The notes beneath the pieces were generated by a model. That model was not told where the DNA came from. It made no database searches and worked only from the letters and a program-made list of their open reading frames with translations. A stretch of DNA of 64,000 nt from Pseudolabrys sp963742345. Lineage in GTDB: Bacteria > Pseudomonadota > Alphaproteobacteria > Rhizobiales > Xanthobacteraceae. Shown here piece by piece: positions 7,975-21,934 of this stretch; positions within the stretch are counted from its first letter, which is position 1, and every line of letters starts with the position of its first letter. The translations under genes were made by a program, and so were the position numbers. The DNA lies in NCBI GenBank assembly GCA_963742345.1, contig CAVULO010000012.1, positions 194,114 through 258,113 on the forward strand, given 5' to 3'.

Positions 7975-8425
7975 CGAACTTTCGATCTTGCTCCCCTTTA
8001 CCGTTCTACCGTCGGGTTCGACCGGCTGTTTTCAATGCTGGACGGATTCGAAGTCCACTCCGGGCTACCCGCCCTACAATATCGAGCGCACCGGTGAGAA
8101 TGACTACCGCGTCACCGTTGCGGTCGCCGGGTTCAGCGAGAACGAACTTTCGATCGAGGCGAAAGAGAACACGCTGACGATCAAAGGCAGCAAGCAGGTC
8201 AAGGAAGAACAGACGGGCGAGGTGCTCCACCAAGGCATCGCCGCGCGCGCTTTCGAACGCGTCTTCCAGCTTGCCGATCACGTCCAGGTCAAGAACGCGA
8301 GTCTCGAGAACGGGTTGCTGCACGTCGATCTTGTGCGCGAAATCCCCGAGGCAAAGAAACCGCGCCAAATCCCAATCGGCAACGGCCAAGCCAAGGCCCA
8401 GGTCATCGACACCAAGGCGGCCTGA
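7972..8425 (+). CDS. Small heat shock protein Hsp20 (frameshifted near N-terminus)
   Basis: ATP-independent holdase chaperone of about 150 residues. The true start is ATG 7972 directly after the thermometer; it reads MRTFDLAPLYRSTVGFDRLF, the rhizobial class A N-terminus. Between about 8040 and 8070 the frame must shift +1, then PGYPPYNIERTGENDYRV opens the alpha-crystallin domain, which runs to EVLHQGIAARAFERVFQLAD and the LENGLLHVDLVREIPE strand. The C-terminal anchor resembles I-x-I (RQIPIG). A shift between intact halves points to a one-base consensus error, though an authentic disruption cannot be excluded. Followed by a strong terminator. Confidence 0.88.
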
Positions 8426-8449
8426 CCCAAAGCCAGGCTGTGAGACGGC

Positions 8450-8480
8450 AGCGCCCCGGAGTTCCGGGGCGCTTTCGTTG
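8450..8480 (+). terminator. Rho-independent terminator of hsp20
   Basis: An 11-bp GC-rich inverted repeat AGCGCCCCGGA/TCCGGGGCGCT (8450-8460 with 8463-8473) followed by TTCGTTGT, 25 bases after the stop codon. The T-run is short and interrupted. Confidence 0.7.
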
Positions 8481-8890
8481 TACCGGCCGGCTATTTAGGC
8501 CCGCTCGCCTCCGCAAGTGCGCGGCCTCCGCGTAATGGCATTGCGCGAATTTCGCGTCCGTGGTCCTGTTCTTGCTTGGTTTAGGAGCGCCGCCGCAACA
8601 AAAGGCATAGTTCCACCCATTCCGGCGTGGACCAGCCTTGTGTGGCGAGGCAAAATTTGGCATGGTCTATTAGGACAGTAATGCTGTCCTAATAGTGGTG
8701 GCCTCGGTGGCAGCCTTAGAAGCGGAGGCAGACATCGGTGGCGCCCGACAGGGGGACAGCCCCGGGCGGCGACAAGCCGGACAAGGTTGTCCTTTCTCGA
8801 GATCAGTTAGGCGTTGACCGCGAGAGCCCATGGCCTCGCGGACGTGGTGAGTGCGCCGGAGCATCAGCCGCGCCGGCGAGGCAGGACGAG
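8481..8890. other. Gene-free stretch between hsp20 and gltB
   Basis: About 410 bases with no convincing gene. The gltB frame is open upstream to 8738, but those 51 residues are proline/arginine-rich and unlike the family. A minus-strand frame of 86 codons (8403-8663) begins next to the 12-bp palindrome at 8667-8695 but matches nothing I recognise. The gltB promoter is presumably here; I could not place it. Confidence 0.5.
8667..8695. promoter_or_regulatory. Perfect 12-bp inverted repeat, possible operator
   Basis: CTATTAGGACAG, a 5-base centre TAATG, then CTGTCCTAATAG. The 12-bp arms are perfectly complementary and AT-rich at the ends, in GC-rich surroundings, with no T-run on either side. 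This looks more like a dimeric regulator site than a terminator. It lies 196 bases upstream of the gltB start. I cannot name the regulator. Confidence 0.55.
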
Positions 8891-13579
<4,689 letters not shown>

Positions 13580-13581
13580 GT

Positions 13582-15024
13582 ATGGGTAAGGTCACCGGAT
13601 TTCTGGAAATCGAACGCGAGGACCGCGACTACCAACCGATCGCGGAACGCGTAAAGCATTGGCATGAATTTATCCTCCCGCTCCCGGAAAAGGAAATCCG
13701 CGAGCAGGCAGCGCGCTGTATGGACTGTGGCGTGCCCTATTGCCATGGCACAAGCCGCATCACTGGTGCGCCCACAGGCTGCCCCGTCAACAACCAGATT
13801 CCGGACTGGAACGATCTGGTCTATCGCGGAAATTGGGATGAGGCCGCCCGCAATTTACACTCGACCAACAATTTCCCGGAATTTACCGGGCGCGTCTGTC
13901 CGGCGCCGTGCGAGGCCTCTTGCACGCTCAATATCGACGAGAACCCGGTCACCATTAAATCGATCGAATGCGAGATTGCCGACCGTGCCATCGCGCAGGG
14001 CTTGAAGGCCGAGAAAGCGACCCGCAAGACCGGCAAAAAAGTTGCTGTCATTGGCTCCGGACCGGCGGGTCTTGCTTGCGCCCAACAACTCGCCCGTGCC
14101 GGCCACGACGTGCATGTTTTTGAGCGGTGGGCCAGGGCCGGCGGGCTGCTCCGCTACGGCATTCCCGATTTCAAGATGGAAAAGGTTCACGTCGATCGTC
14201 GCGTCGAACAGATGCAAGGCGAAGGCGTCGTTTTCCATTACAACGCCCATGTCGGTGTGAACGTACCAGCCGACAAGTTGGTCAATGATCATGATGCCGT
14301 CGTGTTGACCGGAGGTAGCGAGAAGCCCCGCGACCTGCCTATGCCGGGTCGCGAACTCAAGGGCATCTACTTTGCGATGGACTTCCTGCCACAGCAGAAT
14401 CGGCGTGTGAGCAATGAGCCCCAGGGCGGCGTCGAGCCGATCCTCGCCAAAGGCAAGAAAGTCGTCGTCATCGGCGGTGGCGATACCGGATCCGATTGCA
14501 TCGGCACCTCGATCCGCCAGGGGGCAGCGTCGGTTACTAATTTCGAGATCATGTCGGAGCCTCCCGAACATGAGAACAAGATGCTCACTTGGCCGGACTG
14601 GCCGCTCAAGCTGCGAATTTCCTCAAGTCACGAGGAAGGGGTGACCCGCGAATTTGCCGTGCTGACGCAAAAATTCACCGGCGAGAACGGCCAGGTCAAA
14701 AAGCTGCATTGCGTGCATGTCGACGAGAAATTCAAGCCGGTCCCCGGCACCGAATTCGAAATCGAGGCCGATCTGGTGCTGCTTGCCATGGGTTTTGTGC
14801 ACCCCGTACACGAAGGAATGCTTAAGGCGCTGGGCGTAGCGCTCGATCAGCGCGGCAATGTGTCCGCAGATACCAATGCGTATCAGACGTCGCTGCCGAA
14901 GGTCTTCGCTGCCGGCGATATGCGTCGTGGGCAATCATTGGTCGTTTGGGCGATCCGAGAAGGCCGCCAGGCGGCGCACGCGGTCGATAAATTCCTGATG
15001 GGATCGACCCTTCTGCCGCGTTGA
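13582..15024 (+). CDS. gltD: Glutamate synthase (NADPH), small (beta) subunit
   Basis: A 480-residue NADPH:flavin subunit that passes electrons to GltB. The N-terminal [4Fe-4S] region has C46, C49, C54 and C67 (CMDCGVPYC...GCP) plus further cysteines at VCPAPCEASC. The FAD motif GSGPAGLA is at 158-165, the NADPH motif GGGDTGSDC at 298-306, and the C-terminal second FAD segment FAAGDMRRGQSLVVWAI is present. It is an operon with gltB (2-base gap). Full length, no defects. It converges on the DUF459 gene 25 bases away. Confidence 0.97.
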   Translation: MGKVTGFLEIEREDRDYQPIAERVKHWHEFILPLPEKEIREQAARCMDCGVPYCHGTSRITGAPTGCPVNNQIPDWNDLVYRGNWDEAARNLHSTNNFPEFTGRVCPAPCEASCTLNIDENPVTIKSIECEIADRAIAQGLKAEKATRKTGKKVAVIGSGPAGLACAQQLARAGHDVHVFERWARAGGLLRYGIPDFKMEKVHVDRRVEQMQGEGVVFHYNAHVGVNVPADKLVNDHDAVVLTGGSEKPRDLPMPGRELKGIYFAMDFLPQQNRRVSNEPQGGVEPILAKGKKVVVIGGGDTGSDCIGTSIRQGAASVTNFEIMSEPPEHENKMLTWPDWPLKLRISSSHEEGVTREFAVLTQKFTGENGQVKKLHCVHVDEKFKPVPGTEFEIEADLVLLAMGFVHPVHEGMLKALGVALDQRGNVSADTNAYQTSLPKVFAAGDMRRGQSLVVWAIREGRQAAHAVDKFLMGSTLLPR

Positions 15025-15049
15025 CGTCTTACGTTTTCAGCATCGTTCT

Positions 15050-16630
15050 TTAACGGAAAAAGCCGAAGGGACTGCCGCTTGAAGGGAAAATCCCCCGCGG
15101 CGGACGCGGCACATCGTCTTGCTTGGGCGGCTGCGGCGGCTTGGGCTTGGCGTTGTTGATCTGCGAGGTCTTGCTGACGCTTCCGCTCTTCGGCGGGGCC
15201 GCTTTCTTCTCCGGCACAGGCGCTGACTCGATAGGCGCGGCATCAACCGGCGCTGACGCCAAGGCGCCCGCCGGTGCCGTTGCAACCGGCGGAACATTGG
15301 CATCGCTGCCTCGCTGCAAAGCAAAATCGTCGGCCCGGCCTGGCGGCGCGGTAACGGCCTCGCCTTTGACCAAAACTCGTGTCGCGATGGCATCACCATG
15401 TGGAGAGCTGTTACCGGCGCCACCGAGCAATTCGTCGGAGTTGCCGGGCGTTACAGTCAAAGGAACCACAGGCCCCGCGACAGGCCGCGCTGCCGGTTTG
15501 TCATCGGGAGCCACAGGCGTGACCGGGCCTGAGGGCAAGGCGACGGGTGTCACCCGGCTGTTCATGTAGCGACGGATTTCGCGTTCGACATAGTGCGCAA
15601 GCTTCAGCGCGCCAGATTTTGTAAAAAATACGCCGTCGTTCGAACGTAGCCGCCGCATCTGGCCTTCGTAGTCGGGGCCAAAGTTCGAATATTTGCCGGC
15701 TTCGTCGACAAATCCGTCCCACACGTCGATGTAGACGGCGCCGGCGCGTTCTGCGCGCGCGCGATAGAGATCATTGAGATAGACCGCATCGGCAGTGGAC
15801 TTGGTGCCGCGGATTGAGGGTAAGCCGACCCAGAACACCGGTACGCCCTTGCTTTTGAGCGCCGCGATCGTCTCATCGATACGCTTCGAATAAATCTCAG
15901 CCCATTGGTCGGTGCGGAACTCAATAACGCCGTTGACCTTTTTTCCGGGCTGAGATTCTGGCGCGGCAATCGTCGCTTGCTCCTGCTCGTCGACCTGGTT
16001 TTTGCTCTGCGCATCCTTGTCGGCGCCCGCCTTGTCTGCCTGATCCTTGCCCTTCTTCTTGTCGGCTTCACTGGCGAGATCACGCTCGCGGATATTCTGC
16101 CGGTCGCTGACGCCGAGCATCATCACTACATAGTTTGCCTTCTCCTGATTGAGCGTGTCGCGCGCAACATGCCACCAGTCAAGATCCCCCTTCGGCTCGT
16201 AGCGCAACAAGCCGGAGTGAACCTTGTTCTTCCGGATGATGGCTATCTCCGGAGAATCCGAAAAGGCATCTTCGAGGCCATAGGCGAGCCAATCGGCCAT
16301 ACCGTCGCCGAGAACTACAACCGAAGTCGTCGGCGTGACCGGTTCGGCCTTCAAATCGGGTTTGCGCGGAGGCGGCGCACGCGAGTTGTCGACTGGCGCC
16401 TGCTGCTCGGGGTTCTCATAGGAGCGGTCGGAGCCTCCCCAAAAACCTCCAAAAAAGCCCCCGCCCGAGCGCGGACGCTGTCTGCTTAGAAACGGAAACC
16501 GATCATCGCGAAATTGCGCCTGGGCGGGCGATGTGAGTGAAAACTCAACGGCGACAAGGCCCGCACAGTCGACTGCGGCCAAAAGAGCCGCCCCGACGAG
16601 CCAACGCGAAAAATGGTTTTTCCCAGTCAT
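15050..16630 (-). CDS. Periplasmic DUF459 (SGNH-hydrolase-like) protein
   Basis: About 526 residues. An N-terminal signal/anchor (WLVGAALLAAVDCAGLVAVEF) precedes a low-complexity linker. The SGNH-type core follows, with VVVLGDGMADWLAYGL (block I, Asp in place of the canonical Ser), YVVMMLGVSDRQN (block III-like), VFWVGLPSIRG and a closing DGVFFTKSGALKLAHYVE (block V His). A lysine/glutamine-rich insertion splits the core, and the last 150 residues are Pro/Ala-rich. DUF459 proteins are envelope proteins of Rhizobiales; possible cell-wall or exopolysaccharide esterases, not proven. The ATG at 16630 is chosen for the signal; two upstream ATGs (16651, 16678) are possible. Confidence 0.8.
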   Translation of the reverse strand: MTGKNHFSRWLVGAALLAAVDCAGLVAVEFSLTSPAQAQFRDDRFPFLSRQRPRSGGGFFGGFWGGSDRSYENPEQQAPVDNSRAPPPRKPDLKAEPVTPTTSVVVLGDGMADWLAYGLEDAFSDSPEIAIIRKNKVHSGLLRYEPKGDLDWWHVARDTLNQEKANYVVMMLGVSDRQNIRERDLASEADKKKGKDQADKAGADKDAQSKNQVDEQEQATIAAPESQPGKKVNGVIEFRTDQWAEIYSKRIDETIAALKSKGVPVFWVGLPSIRGTKSTADAVYLNDLYRARAERAGAVYIDVWDGFVDEAGKYSNFGPDYEGQMRRLRSNDGVFFTKSGALKLAHYVEREIRRYMNSRVTPVALPSGPVTPVAPDDKPAARPVAGPVVPLTVTPGNSDELLGGAGNSSPHGDAIATRVLVKGEAVTAPPGRADDFALQRGSDANVPPVATAPAGALASAPVDAAPIESAPVPEKKAAPPKSGSVSKTSQINNAKPKPPQPPKQDDVPRPPRGIFPSSGSPFGFFR

Positions 16631-16747
16631 GCCGATGCCCAGTTGCCGCATTGGCCTAAGTTGCTGAATGGCGCACACTCACGACCCATCGCCATGGACC
16701 AATAGCGCTCAAAAAATGTCAACTCAAAGGTCGCCTAAACAGCATGC

Positions 16748-18106
16748 CTAACGGGCACGTAGCTGATCAAGGACACCCGTAGACGCAAAACCGTCGGGAA
16801 TTCGGCCATTTTTGGCTTGGAAATCGCGAATTGCGGTACGAGTCTTAAGGCCGAGATGCCCATCCGGCTCGCCGACATCGTAACCGTGACGTGTCAGCAA
16901 TTGCTGCAATTCCAGCCGCTCTGTGCGTGACAACACGCGCTCGTATCGTGGCCACTCTTGCACGAAGGGCCCGCCGCCGCGCAAGCGATCGGCCAAGTGG
17001 CCAATGGCAAGCGCGTAAGCCTCGGCCGGATTGTATTTCATGATGACGCTGAAATTCGCCAACATCAGAAATCCTGGTCCCTGAACGCCGGCCGGTATCA
17101 GCAAAAATGCATTGTCCTCCGGCCGTGGAAACGGTTGACCATTTGGGCGCCTGATTCCCTGCCGCTCCCACTCACGAATGCTATTTGGCCGCGCGTGATC
17201 GGCGAGCAAAAAATTGAATGTCGCCGGCACTACCACCTCGTAACCCCAGGTTTGGCCTATAACCCAACCGTCTTTTTTAAGGTTGTTGGCAGTGGAAGCA
17301 ATGACGTCAGGCACGGAGTCGACGACATCGCGGCGACCGTCACGATCGAAATCCACCGCATATTTTTTGAATGCGGTCGGCATGAACTGGGTGGGCCCGA
17401 ATGCCCCTGCCCACGAACCGACCAGACGATCAGGCCGGACGTCTCCGCGTTGGAGAATCTCTAACGTAGATAGAAACTCTTCGCGAAAATAATTCTGCCG
17501 GCGGCCAATGCAGGCGAGCGTAGCTGTGGAACGCACTACCGAACGGTCCCCCGTCAACGTGCCATAATTGGTTTCGACACCCCAAATGGCAGCGATTGTG
17601 TAGCGATCCACTCCGTAGGTGCGCTCCACGGCGTCGAAGGCGCTCCGGTACCTTTCCAATAAAGCGCGGCCCTGCTCGATACGCTCGTTAGTCACCAGGA
17701 TGTCGAGATAGTCCCAGAAGGATTTGGTGAACTCAGGCTGGTTGTCGAGCAGGTCCATAATCCGCAGGTCGGGCGTGAGCGAAGCGGTATAAGTCTGGAA
17801 CACGCTTCGCGAAACGCCGCGCCGCGCCGCCGCCGGCCACAACCGATTGATACAGTCATGAAAATTTGCGGCCGCCGCACGAATTGCCTCAGCAGTCATG
17901 AGCGGGTGGCCGGACGAGCCCGCTTCCCCGCTCCACTCCGGTACTGATTGGGTGGCCGGGGAAAGGGCTCCGGTGGTGACCGGATTGTGGCCGCCGCGCA
18001 CATCTTGCGCCGCGACAACGCCACAAGCAGCCGCCACGATGCCTGTAGCGATGCCTGCAGCAGTGAGAATAGGCCACGCCCTGCGCATGCCGGTCCCCGT
18101 TTCCAC
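16748..18106 (-). CDS. Lytic murein transglycosylase, MltB family, with peptidoglycan-binding domain
   Basis: Cleaves peptidoglycan glycan strands to anhydromuropeptides in the periplasm. About 452 residues: N-terminal signal (from MRRAWPILTAAGIATG), SLT_2/MltB catalytic domain (about 80-370) with catalytic Glu178 in AAIWGVETNYG and supporting motifs GAFGPTQFMPTAF and DFDRDGRRDV, and a C-terminal PG_binding_1 domain (about 390-450, LLTRHGYDVGEPDGHLGLKTRTAI). The start at either 18106 or the Met seven codons in fits the signal. Divergent from galU; the two share a 149-base promoter region. Confidence 0.92.
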   Translation of the reverse strand: METGTGMRRAWPILTAAGIATGIVAAACGVVAAQDVRGGHNPVTTGALSPATQSVPEWSGEAGSSGHPLMTAEAIRAAAANFHDCINRLWPAAARRGVSRSVFQTYTASLTPDLRIMDLLDNQPEFTKSFWDYLDILVTNERIEQGRALLERYRSAFDAVERTYGVDRYTIAAIWGVETNYGTLTGDRSVVRSTATLACIGRRQNYFREEFLSTLEILQRGDVRPDRLVGSWAGAFGPTQFMPTAFKKYAVDFDRDGRRDVVDSVPDVIASTANNLKKDGWVIGQTWGYEVVVPATFNFLLADHARPNSIREWERQGIRRPNGQPFPRPEDNAFLLIPAGVQGPGFLMLANFSVIMKYNPAEAYALAIGHLADRLRGGGPFVQEWPRYERVLSRTERLELQQLLTRHGYDVGEPDGHLGLKTRTAIRDFQAKNGRIPDGFASTGVLDQLRAR

Positions 18107-18255
18107 CCAGAACCCCCAAATCTATGGGAGTCCCGATATCATTTCTGCGGCGTTAATGGTCTACTTTCTTCAAGTCGCATCTGGACCCCCGCCGCCGCAT
18201 TGTGTTCTGTGCCGCCAGACGAATTCACGATTCGCCCGACAATGAAGATTCTCGC

Positions 18256-19137
18256 ATGACCCGCATTCGTAAAGCCATATTTCCCGTGGCCGGCCTTGGA
18301 ACCCGCTTTCTGCCGGCAACCAAGGCCATGCCAAAAGAGATGCTGCCGGTCGTAGACCGCCCGCTTATCCAGCACGTGGTGGATGAGGCGCGACAAGCCG
18401 GCATTGAGCATTTCATCTTTGTCACCGGTCGGAACAAGAGCGTGATCGAAGATCATTTCGACCGCCAGTTCGAGCTCGAGTTAACCTTGATGGAGCGCGG
18501 CAAGAAGACCGAGCTCGCCCTCCTGTCGGAAGATCTGCCAGAGGCCGGAACCGTGAGCTTTACACGCCAGCAGTCGCCGCTCGGCCTTGGGCACGCGGTC
18601 TGGTGCGCACGGGAGCTGGTCGGTCATGAACCATTCGCACTCCTTTTGCCGGACATGCTGGTTCAGCATACGCCTGGTTGCCTCGCGCAGTTGATCGACG
18701 CTGCGACGGACCTTGATGGCAACGCCAATATCATCGCCGTTGAGGAAGTGCCGAAGGAGCGCGTGCATATGTATGGTGTGGTCGGCGTCGGCGCGCCGAA
18801 GGGCAAGGCATTTGCGATCACCAAGATGGTCGAGAAGCCGAAAGCGAGCGAAGCCCCATCCAATCTCACTATTACCGGCCGGTACATCCTGCAGCCGCAG
18901 ATCTTTGAACTACTGGAAAAACAGGCTGCCGGCACAGGCGGGGAAATTCAGCTCACCGATGCCATGGTGACGCTCTCGCGTTCGCAGCCATTTTATGGCC
19001 TTAAATTCGAGGGCCGCAGTTTCGACTGCGGCTCCAAGATCGGCTTTCTCGCGGCAAATCTCGCCTACGGGCTGGAGCGCGCCGATATTGCACCTGAACT
19101 GCGCGCCGAGATGCGCCGCATGCTCGGCGAGAAATAA
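18256..19137 (+). CDS. galU: UTP-glucose-1-phosphate uridylyltransferase
   Basis: Makes UDP-glucose from UTP and glucose-1-phosphate for exopolysaccharide, lipopolysaccharide and trehalose/glucan synthesis. The nucleotide-binding N-terminus AIFPVAGLGTRFLPATKAMPK, substrate-site EMLPVVDRPLIQ, and metal/uridine regions ILLPDML-type and GEIQLTDAM are present. The ATG at 18256 gives 293 aa, normal for the family; the frame is open upstream to 18202 but that stretch is not conserved. Convergent and abutting with the porin gene (19138). Confidence 0.95.
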   Translation: MTRIRKAIFPVAGLGTRFLPATKAMPKEMLPVVDRPLIQHVVDEARQAGIEHFIFVTGRNKSVIEDHFDRQFELELTLMERGKKTELALLSEDLPEAGTVSFTRQQSPLGLGHAVWCARELVGHEPFALLLPDMLVQHTPGCLAQLIDAATDLDGNANIIAVEEVPKERVHMYGVVGVGAPKGKAFAITKMVEKPKASEAPSNLTITGRYILQPQIFELLEKQAAGTGGEIQLTDAMVTLSRSQPFYGLKFEGRSFDCGSKIGFLAANLAYGLERADIAPELRAEMRRMLGEK

Positions 19138-20820
19138 CTAGCGCTGTAGCCGCAGCCCCAACATGAAGACACTCTCCGCGTAGGCAACACCGGCAACGTT
19201 TGAGGTCAGCCAGTTCTGGCGGAACTCGCCTTTGACCTGGACCGAGCGGTTGAGCTTGTAGGTCAAACCGGCGCCGACGAGGTAGCGTTTGTCGATGCGG
19301 TCGAGCCCCACATAGTCGTCGACACCGAAACCGAATTTAAGGCTGCCGATCAACCAGCGTCTGAAAGAGTGATCGAACTGCACACCCATATCCCGGTAGA
19401 GCACGCCAGACACACCGGGGACGGTCGATTCTCCGATCGTTGATGTAGCTATCAACTTCACATTGGTGAGTGCATCGACGGTCCATAGCAGCGATGCGCT
19501 GCCAACCGGTGCGCTTATGTTCGCTAGCCGCGGGTCTTCGTAAACACGCTGGGTATAGCCGAGTGCGGCTTCGCCAGTGATGAGGCGCGTCAGTTCGAAT
19601 TTCGCGCCGGCTTTCCCCGTTATTCCATTGGAATTTCGCTGATATCCCGAAGAATCGGTGTTGAGGTCGTGCACGCGCGTATCGACGGCAACTTCGGCGA
19701 ACGGCGTGAGCCCCGGTGAGAGTTCATAGCCGCCACGCAGCACACCGCTATATTGGTCGTAGTTGCGGTCGTCATTGCTGGAAGTCGAGCCATCGGTCAG
19801 TGTCGACTGCTGATAGATCGTGCGTTCGAAGTCGCCCTTGATCGAAAGATCGAAGCGGTTGAAACGCTGCCCGAGGCCAACAGCGCCTCCGCCAACGACA
19901 TAGATCGGGAGCTTGGCAAGCCCTGCTTGCAAATTCGGACTACCGGGATTGTCGGTAGAAACGAGCACGCGCCCGCCAAGATCAATACGTGTATCGGTGG
20001 CGACGTCGACACGACCGTCAATTTTGCCATTGAGATAGGGGCGGCTCAGCGACGGTGTTTCGTCGGGGCTATACCCGATGTAGCTGCCACGCAAATCGAG
20101 TTTTAGATCATGACGCGACCAGTTCGACTGTCCGCGTAATTCCGGCGCGATGGCATAGAAGCGCGCGCCGGGCCCGCCGGGCTCATGACCCGGATTCGTA
20201 TCGTAGCCGCCGATGAATTCCACCGCTGGGTATAAATCGAACGCCCCGGTGCGAATGCCCAGCGGAGCGTAAGGATCGTCAGGCTCGGTGTGCGCCTTGC
20301 GCTTTTTCGGAAATGTCCGGATCGGACCCAGCGCCACCGGCGGGGTGCCCGGAGCACCGCTAGCGAAGCTGCCGGTGATGTCGGCGCGTTTTTCGTATGG
20401 CGAGACGGCGGAAGACGCAGGAACACCGGGCGCAATCGCTTGCGCGCCAGGCGGCTTCTTGGATTTTCCCTTAGCTCTTGCCTTGCGGGTGTTGGTTGAA
20501 TCGAAACCGCTCGTGCCAGCGCCGGAAGCCGGTGCCGTGAATGTCGGGGGGGTTGCTAGCTGCGCAAGGGCCGAACGGTCAAATTTCTGAAATCGGGGCG
20601 AACTGCGCGGGTCGGTTTGCAGCTTCGGCGTCAGCGGATCCGTATATGGCTGGCTCGCCGTCTGCGCTGAAGCTTCCACGCAATGGAGCATCATGCAGGC
20701 GACGACCAGCATACCGACGCCGCGCGGCGCGGTCGGACGAACATTGCGATACGGCACCACCGGTGAAGGTTCTCCTGGTCCGAGCGTCGCCAAAGTCCGC
20801 GCACGCCGGTGCGCGCCCAT
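19138..20820 (-). CDS. Outer-membrane beta-barrel protein (BBP2-type porin)
   Basis: A 560-residue envelope protein. A hydrophobic stretch (GVGMLVVACMMLHCVEASAQ) near residue 40 serves as signal; residues about 55-210 are disordered and basic, proline-rich. The remainder shows alternating amphipathic strands with aromatic girdles (AVEFIGGYDTN, DLKLDLRGSYIGYSP, LTYKLNRSVQVKGEFRQNW) typical of putative beta-barrel porin 2 (PF10082). In Rhizobiales these often accompany polysaccharide loci, consistent with neighbouring galU, but no export machinery is here. Ligand unknown. The true start may be internal because the first 35 residues look unlike a signal peptide. Confidence 0.78.
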   Translation of the reverse strand: MGAHRRARTLATLGPGEPSPVVPYRNVRPTAPRGVGMLVVACMMLHCVEASAQTASQPYTDPLTPKLQTDPRSSPRFQKFDRSALAQLATPPTFTAPASGAGTSGFDSTNTRKARAKGKSKKPPGAQAIAPGVPASSAVSPYEKRADITGSFASGAPGTPPVALGPIRTFPKKRKAHTEPDDPYAPLGIRTGAFDLYPAVEFIGGYDTNPGHEPGGPGARFYAIAPELRGQSNWSRHDLKLDLRGSYIGYSPDETPSLSRPYLNGKIDGRVDVATDTRIDLGGRVLVSTDNPGSPNLQAGLAKLPIYVVGGGAVGLGQRFNRFDLSIKGDFERTIYQQSTLTDGSTSSNDDRNYDQYSGVLRGGYELSPGLTPFAEVAVDTRVHDLNTDSSGYQRNSNGITGKAGAKFELTRLITGEAALGYTQRVYEDPRLANISAPVGSASLLWTVDALTNVKLIATSTIGESTVPGVSGVLYRDMGVQFDHSFRRWLIGSLKFGFGVDDYVGLDRIDKRYLVGAGLTYKLNRSVQVKGEFRQNWLTSNVAGVAYAESVFMLGLRLQR

Positions 20821-20917
20821 GCGAGCGCGCGCCCGCCGAAAGCGGACGTTGGTTAACGGAAGTTAAAATCTTATGGTTAACGGGGCGTTGATCGGCTTGA
20901 AGACCGCATTCTGCGGG

Positions 20918-21934
20918 CTAAACCCAGCCTTTGAGCTCGCGGGTAGCGACATCGCGGATCACCGTCATTCCGCCTGGCGTGTCGTTGAGGCAGGGGATCG
21001 CCACGAAATTTTCCCCGCCCGCGTGCCGGAAGATTTCAGCATTCTCCATGGCGATCTCCTCCAGCGTCTCGAGGCAGTCGGCGGAAAATCCGGGCGTAAT
21101 GACGGCGATATTTTTTACGCCGCGCTCGGCGAGCGATTTCACGGTGGCGTCGGTATAGGGCTTGATCCACTCAGCCGTCCCAAACCGCGACTGGAATGTC
21201 ATGATCAGCCGTTCATCGTTGAACTTGAGTTTCTTGCGAAGAAGCGCCGTCGTCGCAGCGCACTGTTTGAAATAGGGATCACCTTTTGCGACATAATCTT
21301 CCGGCATGCCGTGATAAGAGGCCACGATCACCTCCGGCTTGAACGCGAGCTTTGCCAGCGCTGCATTGAGCGAAGCTGCGAGCGCGTCAATATAGACCGG
21401 TTCGGCATAGTAAGGCGCGGCGACGCGCAGTGTCGGCTGGAATCGCATCTTGCCAAGTGCGCGGAAGACTTCATCGCATACGGTAGCGGTCGTCGCCGCC
21501 GCGTACTGCGGATACAGCGGTACGATCAGGATTCGTTCACAATCCTGTGCGGCGAGTGCCTCAAGCCGTGAACGGATCGATGGATTGCCGTAGCGCATCG
21601 CCCAGTCGACGCGGATGCGCTTGTCGACCTTTTCCATTAATTCATCCAGCTTGTCGGATTGAGAGCGTGTGATGGTCTTGAGCGGCAACTCATCCCGTTC
21701 CCTGTTCCAGATCTTGTCATAGTCGCGCCCCTTGCGGCCTGGGCGAACGGTCAAAATTATCAGATTGAGAACCAGCCACCATTTCAGGCGGTTCTCCTCG
21801 ATTACGCGCCGATCGGAGAGAAACTCCTTCAGGTAACGCCGCATGGCCCAGTAGCCCGTCGAGTCGGGCGTACCTAAGTTGACCAGTAGCACCCCGATCC
21901 GGCCACCAGCCGCCGGAACCATGTCCGGGCTCAT
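20918..21934 (-). CDS. hemH: Ferrochelatase
   Basis: Inserts Fe2+ into protoporphyrin IX, the last step of protoheme synthesis. 338 residues. The N-terminal GVLLVNLGTPDS, the active-site ASYHGMPEDY (His and Tyr), FQSRFGTAEWIKPYTD and the conserved C-terminal PGFSADCLETLEEI are all present, so the enzyme should be active. It begins 4 bases inside the end of the PaaK-like gene, so it is translationally coupled to that transport/activation operon even though heme synthesis has no evident link with it. Confidence 0.96.
   Translation of the reverse strand: MSPDMVPAAGGRIGVLLVNLGTPDSTGYWAMRRYLKEFLSDRRVIEENRLKWWLVLNLIILTVRPGRKGRDYDKIWNRERDELPLKTITRSQSDKLDELMEKVDKRIRVDWAMRYGNPSIRSRLEALAAQDCERILIVPLYPQYAAATTATVCDEVFRALGKMRFQPTLRVAAPYYAEPVYIDALAASLNAALAKLAFKPEVIVASYHGMPEDYVAKGDPYFKQCAATTALLRKKLKFNDERLIMTFQSRFGTAEWIKPYTDATVKSLAERGVKNIAVITPGFSADCLETLEEIAMENAEIFRHAGGENFVAIPCLNDTPGGMTVIRDVATRELKGWV

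Noticed and set aside
8403..8663. 86-codon minus-strand frame next to the 12-bp palindrome
   Set aside because: Composition looks like out-of-frame GC-rich DNA, it runs through the hsp20 terminator, and no family resemblance is evident.
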